A stretch of DNA of 64,000 nucleotides from Mesorhizobium huakuii (GTDB lineage Bacteria; Pseudomonadota; Alphaproteobacteria; Rhizobiales; Rhizobiaceae): NCBI RefSeq assembly GCF_014189455.1, contig NZ_CP050296.1:7056067-7120066 (forward strand), given 5' to 3'. Position 1 is the stretch's first letter. Every line of letters starts with the position of its first letter. Shown piece by piece: positions 19,221-27,902 of the stretch. The notes beneath the pieces are model-generated. The model saw only the letters and a list, made by a program, of their open reading frames with translations. It did no database searches and was not told the DNA's origin. The translations under genes and the position numbers were made by a program.

Positions 19221-20600
19221 TCACCGCTTGCGCAGATCTGCCTGTGCCAGATCCAGTGCCTTGCCGATCCGCTCGCAGGCCATGTCGATCGTGTCGCGGG
19301 TCCAGATCAGCGGCGGCGACAGGATCATCGTGTCGCCGGTGGCGCGCAGCATCATGCCGTTGGCGATCGCATGGTCGCGCACCGTCACCGCTGCACTTCC
19401 CGAGGGCAGGAACCGTTCCTTGGTCGCCTTGTCCTTGACGATCTCGATCGCACCCATCAGCCCGATCGAACGCACCTCGCCGACCAGGTCATGCCCGGCA
19501 ATGCGCTCCTGCAGGGCCTTGGCGAAATAAGGTCCGGTGTCGTTCCTGACGCGATCGACCAGCCCTTCCTGCTCGATGATCTCCAGGTTCTTCAAGGCCA
19601 CGGCGCACGCCACGGGGTGTCCGGAATAGGTGTAGCCGTGGTTGAACTCGCCGCCCTTCTCGACCAGCGTCGAGGTGATGCGGTCACCGACCAGCAGCGC
19701 CGACAGCGGCTGGTAACCCGAGGTCAGCGCCTTGGCCGTGGTGATGGTGTCCGGTTCGATGCCGAAGGTCTGCGCCGCGAACCATTCACCGGTGCGGCCG
19801 TAGCCGGTGATGACCTCGTCGAGCATCAAAAGCACATCATATTTGCGGCAGATGCGCTGCACTTCCGGCCAGTAGCTCGCCGGCGGTATCTTGACGCCGC
19901 CCGCGCCCATCACCGGCTCGCCGATGAAAGCTGCGACCTTGTCGGCACCGGCCTCGAGGATGGCGTCCTCGACCGATTTGGCCGCGCGCAGGCCAAAATC
20001 ATGATCACTCTCGCCCGGCAGCGCCAGCTCATAGGCATAGGGCATCATCACATGGACGATGTTGGGCACGGCGCCATTGAGCTGCTTGTGCATGGCATCC
20101 ATGCCGCCGAGCGAGGTGCCGGCGATGGTCGAGCCGTGATAGGCCATCTTGCGCGAGATGATGCGGTTCTTCTCCGGCTTACCCTCGATCACCCAATAGT
20201 GGCGGACAAGACGCAAGGCGGTGTCGTTGGCCTCCGAGCCGGAGGAACCATAAAATACCTGGTTGACGTTCTTCGGCGCGATTTCCGCCAGCTTCTTGGA
20301 CAACAGCACCGGCGTCGGTGTCGAGCATTTGAAGAAGGAATTGTAGTAAGGCAGTTCCTTCATCTGCGCATAGGCGGCCTCGGCCAGTTCGTCGCGGCCA
20401 TAGCCGATATTGACGCACCACAGGCCGGCCATGCCGTCGAGCAGTTCCGCCCCTTCGGAATCGTAGATGAACGGCCCACTGGCGTGGGTGATGATGCGCG
20501 AACCCGCCTCACGCAATTCCTTGTGGTCGGTGAAGGGATGGAGATGATGCGCGGCGTCGATCTGCTGAAGCTGCTTCAGCGAATAATTCTGATAGGTCAT
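19221..20600 (-). CDS. Class III (omega) aminotransferase
   Basis: A 459-residue PLP enzyme beginning MTYQNYSLKQLQQIDAAHHLHPFTDHKEL. It contains FYGSSGSEANDTALRLVRHY (phosphate/PLP binding), LLMLDEVITGYGRTG (Asp binding the pyridine nitrogen) and TTAKALTSGYQPLSAL, whose Lys forms the Schiff base. This matches the omega-amino acid:pyruvate, putrescine or 4-aminobutyrate-type aminotransferases that use pyruvate as acceptor. The precise amino donor is not deducible. GAGGAAAG lies nine bases before the start. It is not obviously in an operon. Confidence 0.93.
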   Translation of the reverse strand: MTYQNYSLKQLQQIDAAHHLHPFTDHKELREAGSRIITHASGPFIYDSEGAELLDGMAGLWCVNIGYGRDELAEAAYAQMKELPYYNSFFKCSTPTPVLLSKKLAEIAPKNVNQVFYGSSGSEANDTALRLVRHYWVIEGKPEKNRIISRKMAYHGSTIAGTSLGGMDAMHKQLNGAVPNIVHVMMPYAYELALPGESDHDFGLRAAKSVEDAILEAGADKVAAFIGEPVMGAGGVKIPPASYWPEVQRICRKYDVLLMLDEVITGYGRTGEWFAAQTFGIEPDTITTAKALTSGYQPLSALLVGDRITSTLVEKGGEFNHGYTYSGHPVACAVALKNLEIIEQEGLVDRVRNDTGPYFAKALQERIAGHDLVGEVRSIGLMGAIEIVKDKATKERFLPSGSAAVTVRDHAIANGMMLRATGDTMILSPPLIWTRDTIDMACERIGKALDLAQADLRKR

Positions 20601-20650
20601 GTCTGGATCTTTCCTCTGGATTCAGTCCGGCTGGCGCCGGGGCGAATGCA

Positions 20651-20776
20651 TCAGAGGCTGGCAGGCGGTGAATAACCGATGCGGGCGCACAGCCGCAAAA
20701 GCTCCGCGCGCAGCGTGCGCGGTGACGGTGTCACCGCGACCCCGAACGTGCAGACAAAGGTCATAGCAGGAGCCAT
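20651..20776 (-). CDS. Possible 41-residue ORF, unknown
   Basis: In the 244-bp gap between the prolyl oligopeptidase and aminotransferase genes an ORF begins MAPAMTFVCTFGVAV and has AAGGTG six bases upstream. Nothing is recognised in it, and it may be chance. Confidence 0.2.
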   Translation of the reverse strand: MAPAMTFVCTFGVAVTPSPRTLRAELLRLCARIGYSPPASL

Positions 20777-20844
20777 GCAGGGCACCTTAGAGCAAAGGCT
20801 GGCCGAGGTGAACCACCCTTTGCTTGGCCCATGACGGAATAGTT

Positions 20845-22908
20845 CTATGCCTTGGCGCTCAGCGCCCGCTGCAGGAAGACATATTTCATCGCCGTCTGCG
20901 CCGCCTGAGGCCGGCGGTCGCCACGCCCGCCATGTCCGCCCTCGGTTTCCTCGAAGAACAGCGTCCCGACGTGCCCGGCCTCCTGAAGGCGGGCGGCCAT
21001 CTTGCGCGCATGGCCGGGATGGACGCGGTCATCAGCGGTCGAGGTCGTCAGCAGCACCGGCGGATAGACAGCATTGGCCTTGACGTGCTGGTAGGGCGAA
21101 TAGGCGGACAGCCATTTCACATCTTCCGGCTTCGACGGATCGCCATATTCGGCCATCCAGGAGGCGCCGGGCGGCAATTCGGTGTAGCGCAGCATGTCGA
21201 GCAGCGGCACGTCGATGATGACGGCGCCGAACAGCTCCGGATGCTGCGTCAGCGAAACGCCGGTCAGCAGGCCGCCATTCGAGCCACCCTGGATGCCGAG
21301 CGAGCTTGCCGTCGCGATGCCGCGCCTGACGACATCCTCGGCCACCGCGGCGAAATCGTCAAAACCGTTCTGGCGATTGCCTTTCAGCGCCGCCTGATGC
21401 CAGGCTGGCCCGAACTCGCCGCCGCCACGGATGCAGGCCTGCACATAGGCATTGCCCTTCTCCAGCCACAGCCTGCCGCGCACGCCGGCATAGCCGGGCA
21501 AGAGCGGCACTTCGAAGCCGCCATAGCCGTAGAGCAGCGTCGGCACCGGCCCCTTCTGATCGCTTCGCCTGACGACGAAATACGGGATCATCGTGCCGTC
21601 CTTCGAGCGCGCCTCGAACTGCTCCGAGATCAGCGGCGCGGCATCGAACCGCGCCGGTTGCGACTTTACCGTCTCCAGCGTCTCGCCATCATCATCCGAC
21701 CAGATGATCGAGCTCGGCGTCAGGAAATCCGTGAAGGAGAAAGAAACGCTTGAGCCGAAATGCTCGGCATGGCTGATGCCGACAGTGCCGTTCTCAGGCA
21801 GCGCGACCGGCTTCAGCGACCAGGCGCCACCCTTTCGCTCGCAGACGAGCACCTTGCCGCGCACATTGTCCATCAGGCTGATGAACAGCCGGTCCTGTGT
21901 GCGGGCAATGCCGGCGATCGACACGCGATAGGCCGGCGCCAGAAGAGTCTCGATGGCGCCGAAACTGCCGGTTTCGATCCAGTGCGCGAAATCGAGCGAG
22001 TAAAGCCCGTCCGGCTGACAGGCTGTACCGTCCGGCGCCGTCCATGGCGTGCGCACCCCGAACAAAAGCTGGTCCTTGAAAAGCGATGTGTCGGTGACAT
22101 CGTCGGGCAGCGGAATGCGCCTGTTTTCACCGGACGGGAGATGCAGGAAACTGTGCGATGCGAAGAAATCGATCGCCCGCGCCAGAAACACGTGACGCTT
22201 GTCGCCGTCGAATTCGACGCCGGCTCCGGCGGCGAGATCCTCTGTCTGCGCCTCGAAGATCGGCGTCGCGTCTTCGAGCTTGGTGCCGCGCTTCCAGAGC
22301 TTGATCACGCGCGGATAACCGGACTCGGTCTTATCAGCTTCCTCGAAGGCCGCTGAGACGATGACGGTTTCCTTGTCCAGCCAACTGAAGCCCGACTTCG
22401 AGGCTCGCGCGTGATATCCGCCTTCTACGAACGACTTGGTTTCGATATCGAACTCACGCATCTCGCTGGCGTCGCCGCCATCGGGCGACATTGACAGCAG
22501 GCAGCGGCTGAAATCCGGATAGAGCCGGCTGGCGCCGCTGAACACCCATTTTATGCCCTCCTTCGCAGCAAGCTGGTCGAAGTCGATGATCGTTTCCCAG
22601 ACCGGCTTCTCGGTTTTGTAGGAAGCGACGGTCGTGCGGCGCCACAAGCCGAGCGCATTGGTCTTGTCCTGCCAGAAATTATAGACATGGCCGGCGATTG
22701 CCGCGCCGACGGCGATGTTGTCCTCGGCCGTCATCAGGTCGAGCGCCGTCTCGAACGACGCCTGATAGGACGGATCGCCCTGCAACTCGCCGGTCGTGAT
22801 CTCGTTCTGGCCATGCACCCAGTCGAGAGACTTTTTGCTGGTCCTGTCCTCCAGCCAGAGAAAGGGATCTTCGATGCTGGCTTCTGGCTTGGCGATGGGC
22901 TTGGTCAT
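20845..22908 (-). CDS. Prolyl oligopeptidase family serine peptidase (S9A)
   Basis: The start at 22908 (MTKPIAKPEASIEDPFLWLED) has TTGGAG six bases upstream; an upstream in-frame start is less likely. The 687-residue protein has an N-terminal beta-propeller (about 70-420) and a C-terminal alpha/beta hydrolase domain. The catalytic Ser is in IQGGSNGGLLTG, the Asp in TSTADDRVHPGHA, and the His in EETEGGHGGRGD. This type cuts short peptides after proline in the cytoplasm. No signal peptide is visible. It stands between the aminotransferase and MFS genes on the same strand. Confidence 0.92.
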   Translation of the reverse strand: MTKPIAKPEASIEDPFLWLEDRTSKKSLDWVHGQNEITTGELQGDPSYQASFETALDLMTAEDNIAVGAAIAGHVYNFWQDKTNALGLWRRTTVASYKTEKPVWETIIDFDQLAAKEGIKWVFSGASRLYPDFSRCLLSMSPDGGDASEMREFDIETKSFVEGGYHARASKSGFSWLDKETVIVSAAFEEADKTESGYPRVIKLWKRGTKLEDATPIFEAQTEDLAAGAGVEFDGDKRHVFLARAIDFFASHSFLHLPSGENRRIPLPDDVTDTSLFKDQLLFGVRTPWTAPDGTACQPDGLYSLDFAHWIETGSFGAIETLLAPAYRVSIAGIARTQDRLFISLMDNVRGKVLVCERKGGAWSLKPVALPENGTVGISHAEHFGSSVSFSFTDFLTPSSIIWSDDDGETLETVKSQPARFDAAPLISEQFEARSKDGTMIPYFVVRRSDQKGPVPTLLYGYGGFEVPLLPGYAGVRGRLWLEKGNAYVQACIRGGGEFGPAWHQAALKGNRQNGFDDFAAVAEDVVRRGIATASSLGIQGGSNGGLLTGVSLTQHPELFGAVIIDVPLLDMLRYTELPPGASWMAEYGDPSKPEDVKWLSAYSPYQHVKANAVYPPVLLTTSTADDRVHPGHARKMAARLQEAGHVGTLFFEETEGGHGGRGDRRPQAAQTAMKYVFLQRALSAKA

Positions 22909-22992
22909 GGAATCTCCAATAGGCATGTTTCGGCACGCAACATCGACATGCCGCGTCCGATATTCAAGAGTTGCGGCACCCAAGCCAACGAT

Positions 22993-24153
22993 TCAGGCCT
23001 TCCCGCGACCGGCGACGCTCGCGACCGCCAGGACCAGGCACATGAGGCCAAGCGTGATCGGCAGGCCTCTTGCGCCCAGTATGTCCATGGCGGTGCCAGC
23101 CAACGGCGGCACCGCGATGCCGCCGACGCCCCACATCAGCGAAAAGGCAGCGTTGCCGGCGACCAGCGTCGAGCCGGTGAAGCGCTCGCCAAGCTCGATG
23201 ATCGACATCGTGTAGATGCCATAGGAAACCGCGCCCCAGACAAAGATCATCGGCCAGATCAGCGGCGTTTCGATGAGAAGCGGCAGCAGCGCGCATCCGA
23301 GCACCGTCAAGGAAACACAGGCAAGCCGCACCAGGCGCGCGGTCAGCCTCTCCGCCAGCAGGCCGAGCGGCACCTGCATGGCGATATTGCCGGCGATCAT
23401 CATCGACAGCAGCGCCGACATGCGGACTTCCGCGATGCCATAGTGGGTGCCATAGACCGGCAGCAAGGCCAGCGCCCCCTGTTCGAAACCCGCAGCCACG
23501 ATGACCGCGAACAGAAGCAGCCACGCCATCGGCACGAAGCCCAGGACGGAAACCCGATGCCCCGCTTCGTCCACCTTCGGCAGGCGCGGCAGCACCGAAG
23601 CCAGGCAGATGCCGCACAGCACGAAGGCGCAAATACCGACGAGGAAGGGCGGCCACCCCTGCGTGCCGACGGCAAGCAGGCAAAGCGGCCCGGCCGCGAA
23701 GCCGGCCGAGATGATCGTCGAATAGACGCCCATGATGCGCCCTCGCCGCGCCTGCGGCGCCAGTGCGATCACCCAGATTTCGCTCAACACATAGAGCGGA
23801 TTGGTCACCACGCCGATCAGGAAGCGCAGCGGAAACCAGAGATAGACATTCTGCGTCCAGCCGATCAGCGCCAGCACGACGGCCGAGAGCGCCGCACAAA
23901 TGAGCGCCGTGCGCCCTGCCCCGAACCGCCGCGCCAGCGCCGGGATCAGCGGCGACGAGACGATGAAGCCGATCGGCGTCATCGCCGCCGACAGGCCGAT
24001 CATCGCCGGCGAGACGCCCTGCCGCTGCAGGATGAAGCTCAGCAGCGGATAGGACAGGCCCTGCGCGATGGCGAACACCGAGACGGTCGCGATCACGCCG
24101 GTGATCGCCGCCCATTGCATTGCTTCGCCAGTTTCCGAATCCGTCGCGGCCAT
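22993..24153 (-). CDS. MFS transporter (copy 1 of a tandem pair)
   Basis: A 386-residue, 12-helix protein beginning MAATDSETGEAMQWAAITG with conserved segments LRFLIGVVTNPLYVLSEIWV and GRIMGVYSTIISAGFAAGPL (motif A-like loop R-R-G-R). It aligns along its whole length with the next gene upstream. The substrate is unknown. In-frame codons upstream of 24153 are read as non-coding. It is transcribed in the same direction as its paralogue, 92 bp behind it. Confidence 0.88.
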   Translation of the reverse strand: MAATDSETGEAMQWAAITGVIATVSVFAIAQGLSYPLLSFILQRQGVSPAMIGLSAAMTPIGFIVSSPLIPALARRFGAGRTALICAALSAVVLALIGWTQNVYLWFPLRFLIGVVTNPLYVLSEIWVIALAPQARRGRIMGVYSTIISAGFAAGPLCLLAVGTQGWPPFLVGICAFVLCGICLASVLPRLPKVDEAGHRVSVLGFVPMAWLLLFAVIVAAGFEQGALALLPVYGTHYGIAEVRMSALLSMMIAGNIAMQVPLGLLAERLTARLVRLACVSLTVLGCALLPLLIETPLIWPMIFVWGAVSYGIYTMSIIELGERFTGSTLVAGNAAFSLMWGVGGIAVPPLAGTAMDILGARGLPITLGLMCLVLAVASVAGRGKA

Positions 24154-24245
24154 GGTCCTACCGTTGCTGTACGGCAGGATTAGCGGCTCGGCCAAACAAC
24201 GATAGATCCCGCCGGCGAAAAGCGCTTGCTCCAGCCAGGTCCATG

Positions 24246-25421
24246 TCAGGAGACCCGGCGTTGCGCGGAGCGGTATAGAGCGAAGGCGACTAGGACCGCG
24301 TCGAGACCGGCGATCACCACAGGCAGGCCCAGCGGACCGATGCCTTGCATCAGCAGGCCGGCGCCCGGCGGGCCGACAATGCCGCCAACGCCCCACAGCA
24401 AGGCGAAGGCCGCATTGCCGGTGACGAGCAGCGTGCCCTTGAAGCGGCTGCCGAGTTCCACCAGCGCCATCGTATAGACGCCGTAACCGACAGCACCCAT
24501 CACCAGCAGCACACCCCAGATCAGCGGTGTGGTGATCAGCAGCGGCAGCAGCGCCGCGCAGATTGTCGTCGCCACCGCGCAGGCCACGATCATTGGGCGG
24601 CCGCCGAACCGCTCCGCGAGCAGGCCGAGCGGGATCTGCAACAGGATGTTGCCCAGGGACAGCGCCATCACCAGCGCGGCCAGCACGGCTTCCGGCAAGC
24701 CATAGCCGGCGCCAAAGACCGGGACCAGCGCATAGGTGCTTTGCTGGACGGCGGCCGAGACCAGAACCGCCAGTAGCAGCGCCGGCGCCAGCTTGGCAAA
24801 GCCGATGAAGCTGCCGGCGGGCTGGCCGTCATCCTCGAAACCGGTGAGCTTTGACGAGACAAGACGCAGAATGACGGCGCAAAGCACGAAGCCGCCGATG
24901 CCGACGCTGAAGGGCGCCCAGCCCGATGTACCGACGAAGGTCAAGGTGAAGGGCCCCGCCGCATAGCCGGCACCCATCAGCGTGTTGAACACACCCATCA
25001 CCCGGCCGCGCCGCGACGGCGGCGCCAGCGACAGCGCCCATACCTCGCCGAGGATGTAGAGCGGGTTGATGACGACGCCGATGATGAAGCGGATGACGTA
25101 CCAGGCCACCCAGTTCTGCAGATAGCCGATGCCGAGGAAGCACAGCGCGCCGATCAGCGAGCAGCCGACCGCCAGGTTGCGCGCGCCGACCAGCCGTACC
25201 GCCGCCGGCACGAACGAGGCCGACAGGATCAGCCCGAACGGCATCATTGCCGCCGACAGGCCGATCAGCCCGGGCGACAGGCCTTGCTTCTGCATCAGCA
25301 GCGTGAACAGCGGCGAGCTCAGCCCTTGCGCGGCGCCGAACATGGCAAGCGCGGCGGTGACGCCGGCAAGCGCTGCCCACTGCGTTCCCGCTTCGCCTTC
25401 GCTCGCGCCGGTTGCAACCAT
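24246..25421 (-). CDS. MFS transporter (copy 2 of a tandem pair)
   Basis: The 391-residue protein MVATGASEGEAGTQWAALAG shares with its neighbour the segments IRFIIGVVINPLYILGEVWALSLAPPSRRGRVMG and YGVYTMALVELGSRF..LLVTGNAAFALLWGVGGI. They are clear tandem duplicates with 12 predicted helices. No ligand can be inferred. It faces away from the MttB-family gene at 25678, so its promoter shares the divergent gap with that gene. Confidence 0.88.
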   Translation of the reverse strand: MVATGASEGEAGTQWAALAGVTAALAMFGAAQGLSSPLFTLLMQKQGLSPGLIGLSAAMMPFGLILSASFVPAAVRLVGARNLAVGCSLIGALCFLGIGYLQNWVAWYVIRFIIGVVINPLYILGEVWALSLAPPSRRGRVMGVFNTLMGAGYAAGPFTLTFVGTSGWAPFSVGIGGFVLCAVILRLVSSKLTGFEDDGQPAGSFIGFAKLAPALLLAVLVSAAVQQSTYALVPVFGAGYGLPEAVLAALVMALSLGNILLQIPLGLLAERFGGRPMIVACAVATTICAALLPLLITTPLIWGVLLVMGAVGYGVYTMALVELGSRFKGTLLVTGNAAFALLWGVGGIVGPPGAGLLMQGIGPLGLPVVIAGLDAVLVAFALYRSAQRRVS

Positions 25422-25677
25422 TCCGTCATTCCATGTGGGGTGCCGGCAGACCTCCCAGCCGGCAAGGTCACTGCTACGGGTTCAATCCGGGGAAAGAAAG
25501 GGCCGGCAGGGGGAAATCCGCTTGCGCCAACCCGACGGTGATCAGGCGAATGTCGCCGCCGCGCAACTGCCGTTCCGGCATGTCGCTTCCCTCGCCCTAG
25601 TGGTCGCCGCCTCCGCAATGGCCGGCGGGCCGCCGGTCCATTATGCCGCCCGCTGTTCGTACCGCATGAGGACCACC

Positions 25678-27255
25678 ATGACCGCCGCCCTACAATCTGC
25701 AGAACCGGGCCAGGCACCCGACCGTGCCCGCCGTGGCGGCCGCGCTGGAAAACGCGCCGGAGGCTCGGCCGCCTTCGAGCAGCCGGCTTTCCGCCAGTTG
25801 AAGAACCCGCTGACGCCGACCAGGCTGGTGTCGGACGACGAGCTGGAATCGATCCACCTCGCTTCCTTGCGCGTGCTCAGGGAGATCGGCGTCGACGTCC
25901 TGCACGACGAAGCTCGCCGCATCATGAAAACGCATGGCGCGGATGTGCGCGAAGGTAGCGAGCGCGTGCGCTTCGACAGCGACATGATCCTCGATTTGAT
26001 CTCGAACTGCCCGTCGGAATTCACGCTGCATGCCCGCAACCCTGCGCACAACGTCCGCTTCGGCGGCAACAATGTGATCCTGTCGATGATGGCGTCGGCG
26101 CCGAACTGCTCCGACATCGATCGCGGCCGCCGACCCGGCAACCAGGCGGACTACCGCAACTTCCTGCGCCTGGCGCAGATGCACAACATCCTGAACTGCA
26201 CCGGTGGCTATCCGGTCGAGCCGACCGACATCCATCCGTCGGTCCGCCACCTCGAATGCATCCGCGACCTCGCCACGCTGACCGACAAGGTGTTCCACAT
26301 CTATTCGCTCGGCAAGGAGCGCAATGTCGACGGCATCGAGATCACCCGGATCGCGCGCGGCATCAGCCACGAGCAACTGCTCGAGGAGCCGTCCGTCTTC
26401 ACCATCATCAACACCAACTCGCCGCTCAAGCTCGACGTGCCGATGATGGAAGGCATCATCCAGATGTCGAGCAAGGGCCAGGTCGTTGTCGTCACGCCCT
26501 TTACCCTGTCGGGTGCGATGGCGCCGGTCACCATCGCCGGCGCGCTGGTGCAGCAGAACGCCGAGGCACTGTCCGGCATCGCCTTTGCCCAGATGGTGCG
26601 CAAGGGCGCGCCTGTCGGCTATGGCGGCTTCACCTCCAATGTCGACATGAAGTCCGGCTCCCCGGCCTTCGGCACGCCCGAATATATGAAGGCGCAGCTC
26701 GTCGGCGGCCAGCTTGCCCGCCGCTACAATATCCCCTACCGCACCTCCAACACTTGCGCCGCCAACACGGTCGACGCGCAGGCCGCCTATGAGAGCGTGT
26801 TCTCGCTGTGGGGCGCCATCCAGGGCGGCGGCAATCTGATGATGCACGGCGCCGGCTGGCTCGAAGGCGGCCTGCGCTGCTCCTACGAAAAGACCATTCT
26901 GGACATCGATCTGTTGCAGATGGTGGCCGAATTCCTGACCCCGCTCGACCTGTCCGACGAGGCGCTCGGCTTCGACGCCATCCAGTCGGTCGGCCCCGGC
27001 GGCCATTTCTTCGGCACCCAGCACACGCAGGACCGCTACAAGACCGCCTTCTACTCGCCGATCCTGTCCGACTGGCGCAATTTCGAGACCTGGGCGGAAG
27101 CCGGATCGCCGACGGCGATGGAAAAGGCCAACAGGGTGTGGAAAGAACGGCTGGCATCCTATGACGAGCCCTACATGGACCCGGCGATCCGCGAGGAGCT
27201 CAACGATTTCGTCCAGAAGCGCACAGCCGAAGGCGGCGCGCCGACCGATTTTTGA
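25678..27255 (+). CDS. MttB-superfamily methylamine:corrinoid methyltransferase 1 (non-pyrrolysine)
   Basis: The ATG at 25678 has GAGGA five bases upstream, and an ATG at 25666 lacks a site. The 525-residue protein belongs to the trimethylamine methyltransferase superfamily (COG5598), a TIM-barrel fold that moves a methyl group from a quaternary or tertiary amine to the cobalt of a corrinoid protein. Family signatures include HEQLLEEPSVFTIINTNSPL, MAPVTIAGALVQQNAEAL, GAGWLEGGLRCSYEKTILD and GPGGHFFGTQHTQDRYKTAFY. No in-frame amber codon is present, so this is not a pyrrolysine enzyme. Characterised non-pyrrolysine members use glycine betaine, carnitine or proline betaine. The first 40 residues are basic and low-complexity. 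It heads a plus-strand run with a dimethylglycine-dehydrogenase-like gene, which makes glycine betaine an attractive but unproven substrate. Confidence 0.9.
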   Translation: MTAALQSAEPGQAPDRARRGGRAGKRAGGSAAFEQPAFRQLKNPLTPTRLVSDDELESIHLASLRVLREIGVDVLHDEARRIMKTHGADVREGSERVRFDSDMILDLISNCPSEFTLHARNPAHNVRFGGNNVILSMMASAPNCSDIDRGRRPGNQADYRNFLRLAQMHNILNCTGGYPVEPTDIHPSVRHLECIRDLATLTDKVFHIYSLGKERNVDGIEITRIARGISHEQLLEEPSVFTIINTNSPLKLDVPMMEGIIQMSSKGQVVVVTPFTLSGAMAPVTIAGALVQQNAEALSGIAFAQMVRKGAPVGYGGFTSNVDMKSGSPAFGTPEYMKAQLVGGQLARRYNIPYRTSNTCAANTVDAQAAYESVFSLWGAIQGGGNLMMHGAGWLEGGLRCSYEKTILDIDLLQMVAEFLTPLDLSDEALGFDAIQSVGPGGHFFGTQHTQDRYKTAFYSPILSDWRNFETWAEAGSPTAMEKANRVWKERLASYDEPYMDPAIREELNDFVQKRTAEGGAPTDF

Positions 27256-27308
27256 TCATCCGTGTTGTTGATGAACTGATCTTTCGTATGGATTTGATGA
27301 ACGGTCGA

Positions 27309-27447
27309 CCCCCACTCCGTCGAGCTGCGCTCGACACCTCTCCCCGATCGACGGGGGAGAGGAAGGGCGCGAAGCGATCTCAGCTGGCTCCCTTCCTCTC
27401 CCTCCGGGAGGGAGAGGTGGCGCCGCGAAGCGGCGACGGAGTGGGGG
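27309..27447. repeat. Intergenic inverted-repeat element with 14-bp perfect ends
   Basis: CCCCCACTCCGTCG at 27309-27322 is repeated inverted at 27434-27447. Inside are further paired arms (CCTCTCCC...GGGAGAGG twice). This is a second class of rhizobial intergenic repeat. It separates the MttB-family gene from the DUF559 gene, whose likely GTG start lies in its right arm. Confidence 0.75.
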
Positions 27448-27902
27448 AAGCCGCTGGTCAAACCCGCAGTCGCCGCAAAACGGGCACCACCCAGCGAGCC
27501 AGAAAACTCAGGCAAGGTGACAACCAGGCCGAAGCACTGCTTTGGCTTGAGTTAAAAGCCCGCAAACTTGGCGGCTACAAGTTCACGCGCCAGTTTTCCA
27601 TCGGACCTTTCTTCGCAGACTTCGCCTGCCGCGAAAAATGGCTCGTCGTCGAACTCGACGGCTCACAACACGCCGACAGTTCCTATGACGGCCGCCGCGA
27701 CGACTTCATGCGCGCTCAAGGCTATTCGATCCTGCGTGTCTGGAGCCATGAAGTCCTGAAACAGCGTACTTCCGTCTGTGAAACCATTCTTGCCGTGCTT
27801 GACGGCAGGCTGGCCGAAGGCACCATTGTCTCCGACCTTCGTTTTGTCTTCACACCGCGCTCATCCGATTCAATTTCTCTAAAAACGGACCTATCTTCAT
27901 GA
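27441..27902 (+). CDS. DUF559 (Vsr-like endonuclease fold) protein
   Basis: The recognisable domain reads KLRQGDNQAEALLWLELKAR..GYKFTRQFSIGPFFADFAC, then KWLVVELDGSQH and YSILRVWSHEVLKQ, the PD-(D/E)XK-like core of DUF559 proteins related to very-short-patch repair endonucleases. The start is uncertain: the GTG at 27441 gives 153 residues and lies in the intergenic repeat. The stop overlaps the ATG of the next gene (ATGA). Such genes are often found as stray passengers in rhizobial genomes, and a role in the surrounding pathway is unlikely. Confidence 0.8.
   Translation: MGEAAGQTRSRRKTGTTQRARKLRQGDNQAEALLWLELKARKLGGYKFTRQFSIGPFFADFACREKWLVVELDGSQHADSSYDGRRDDFMRAQGYSILRVWSHEVLKQRTSVCETILAVLDGRLAEGTIVSDLRFVFTPRSSDSISLKTDLSS

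Noticed and set aside
20651-20776. Strong claim for the 41-residue ORF
   Set aside because: Listed only at low confidence because there is no conservation evidence and the region is GC-rich.
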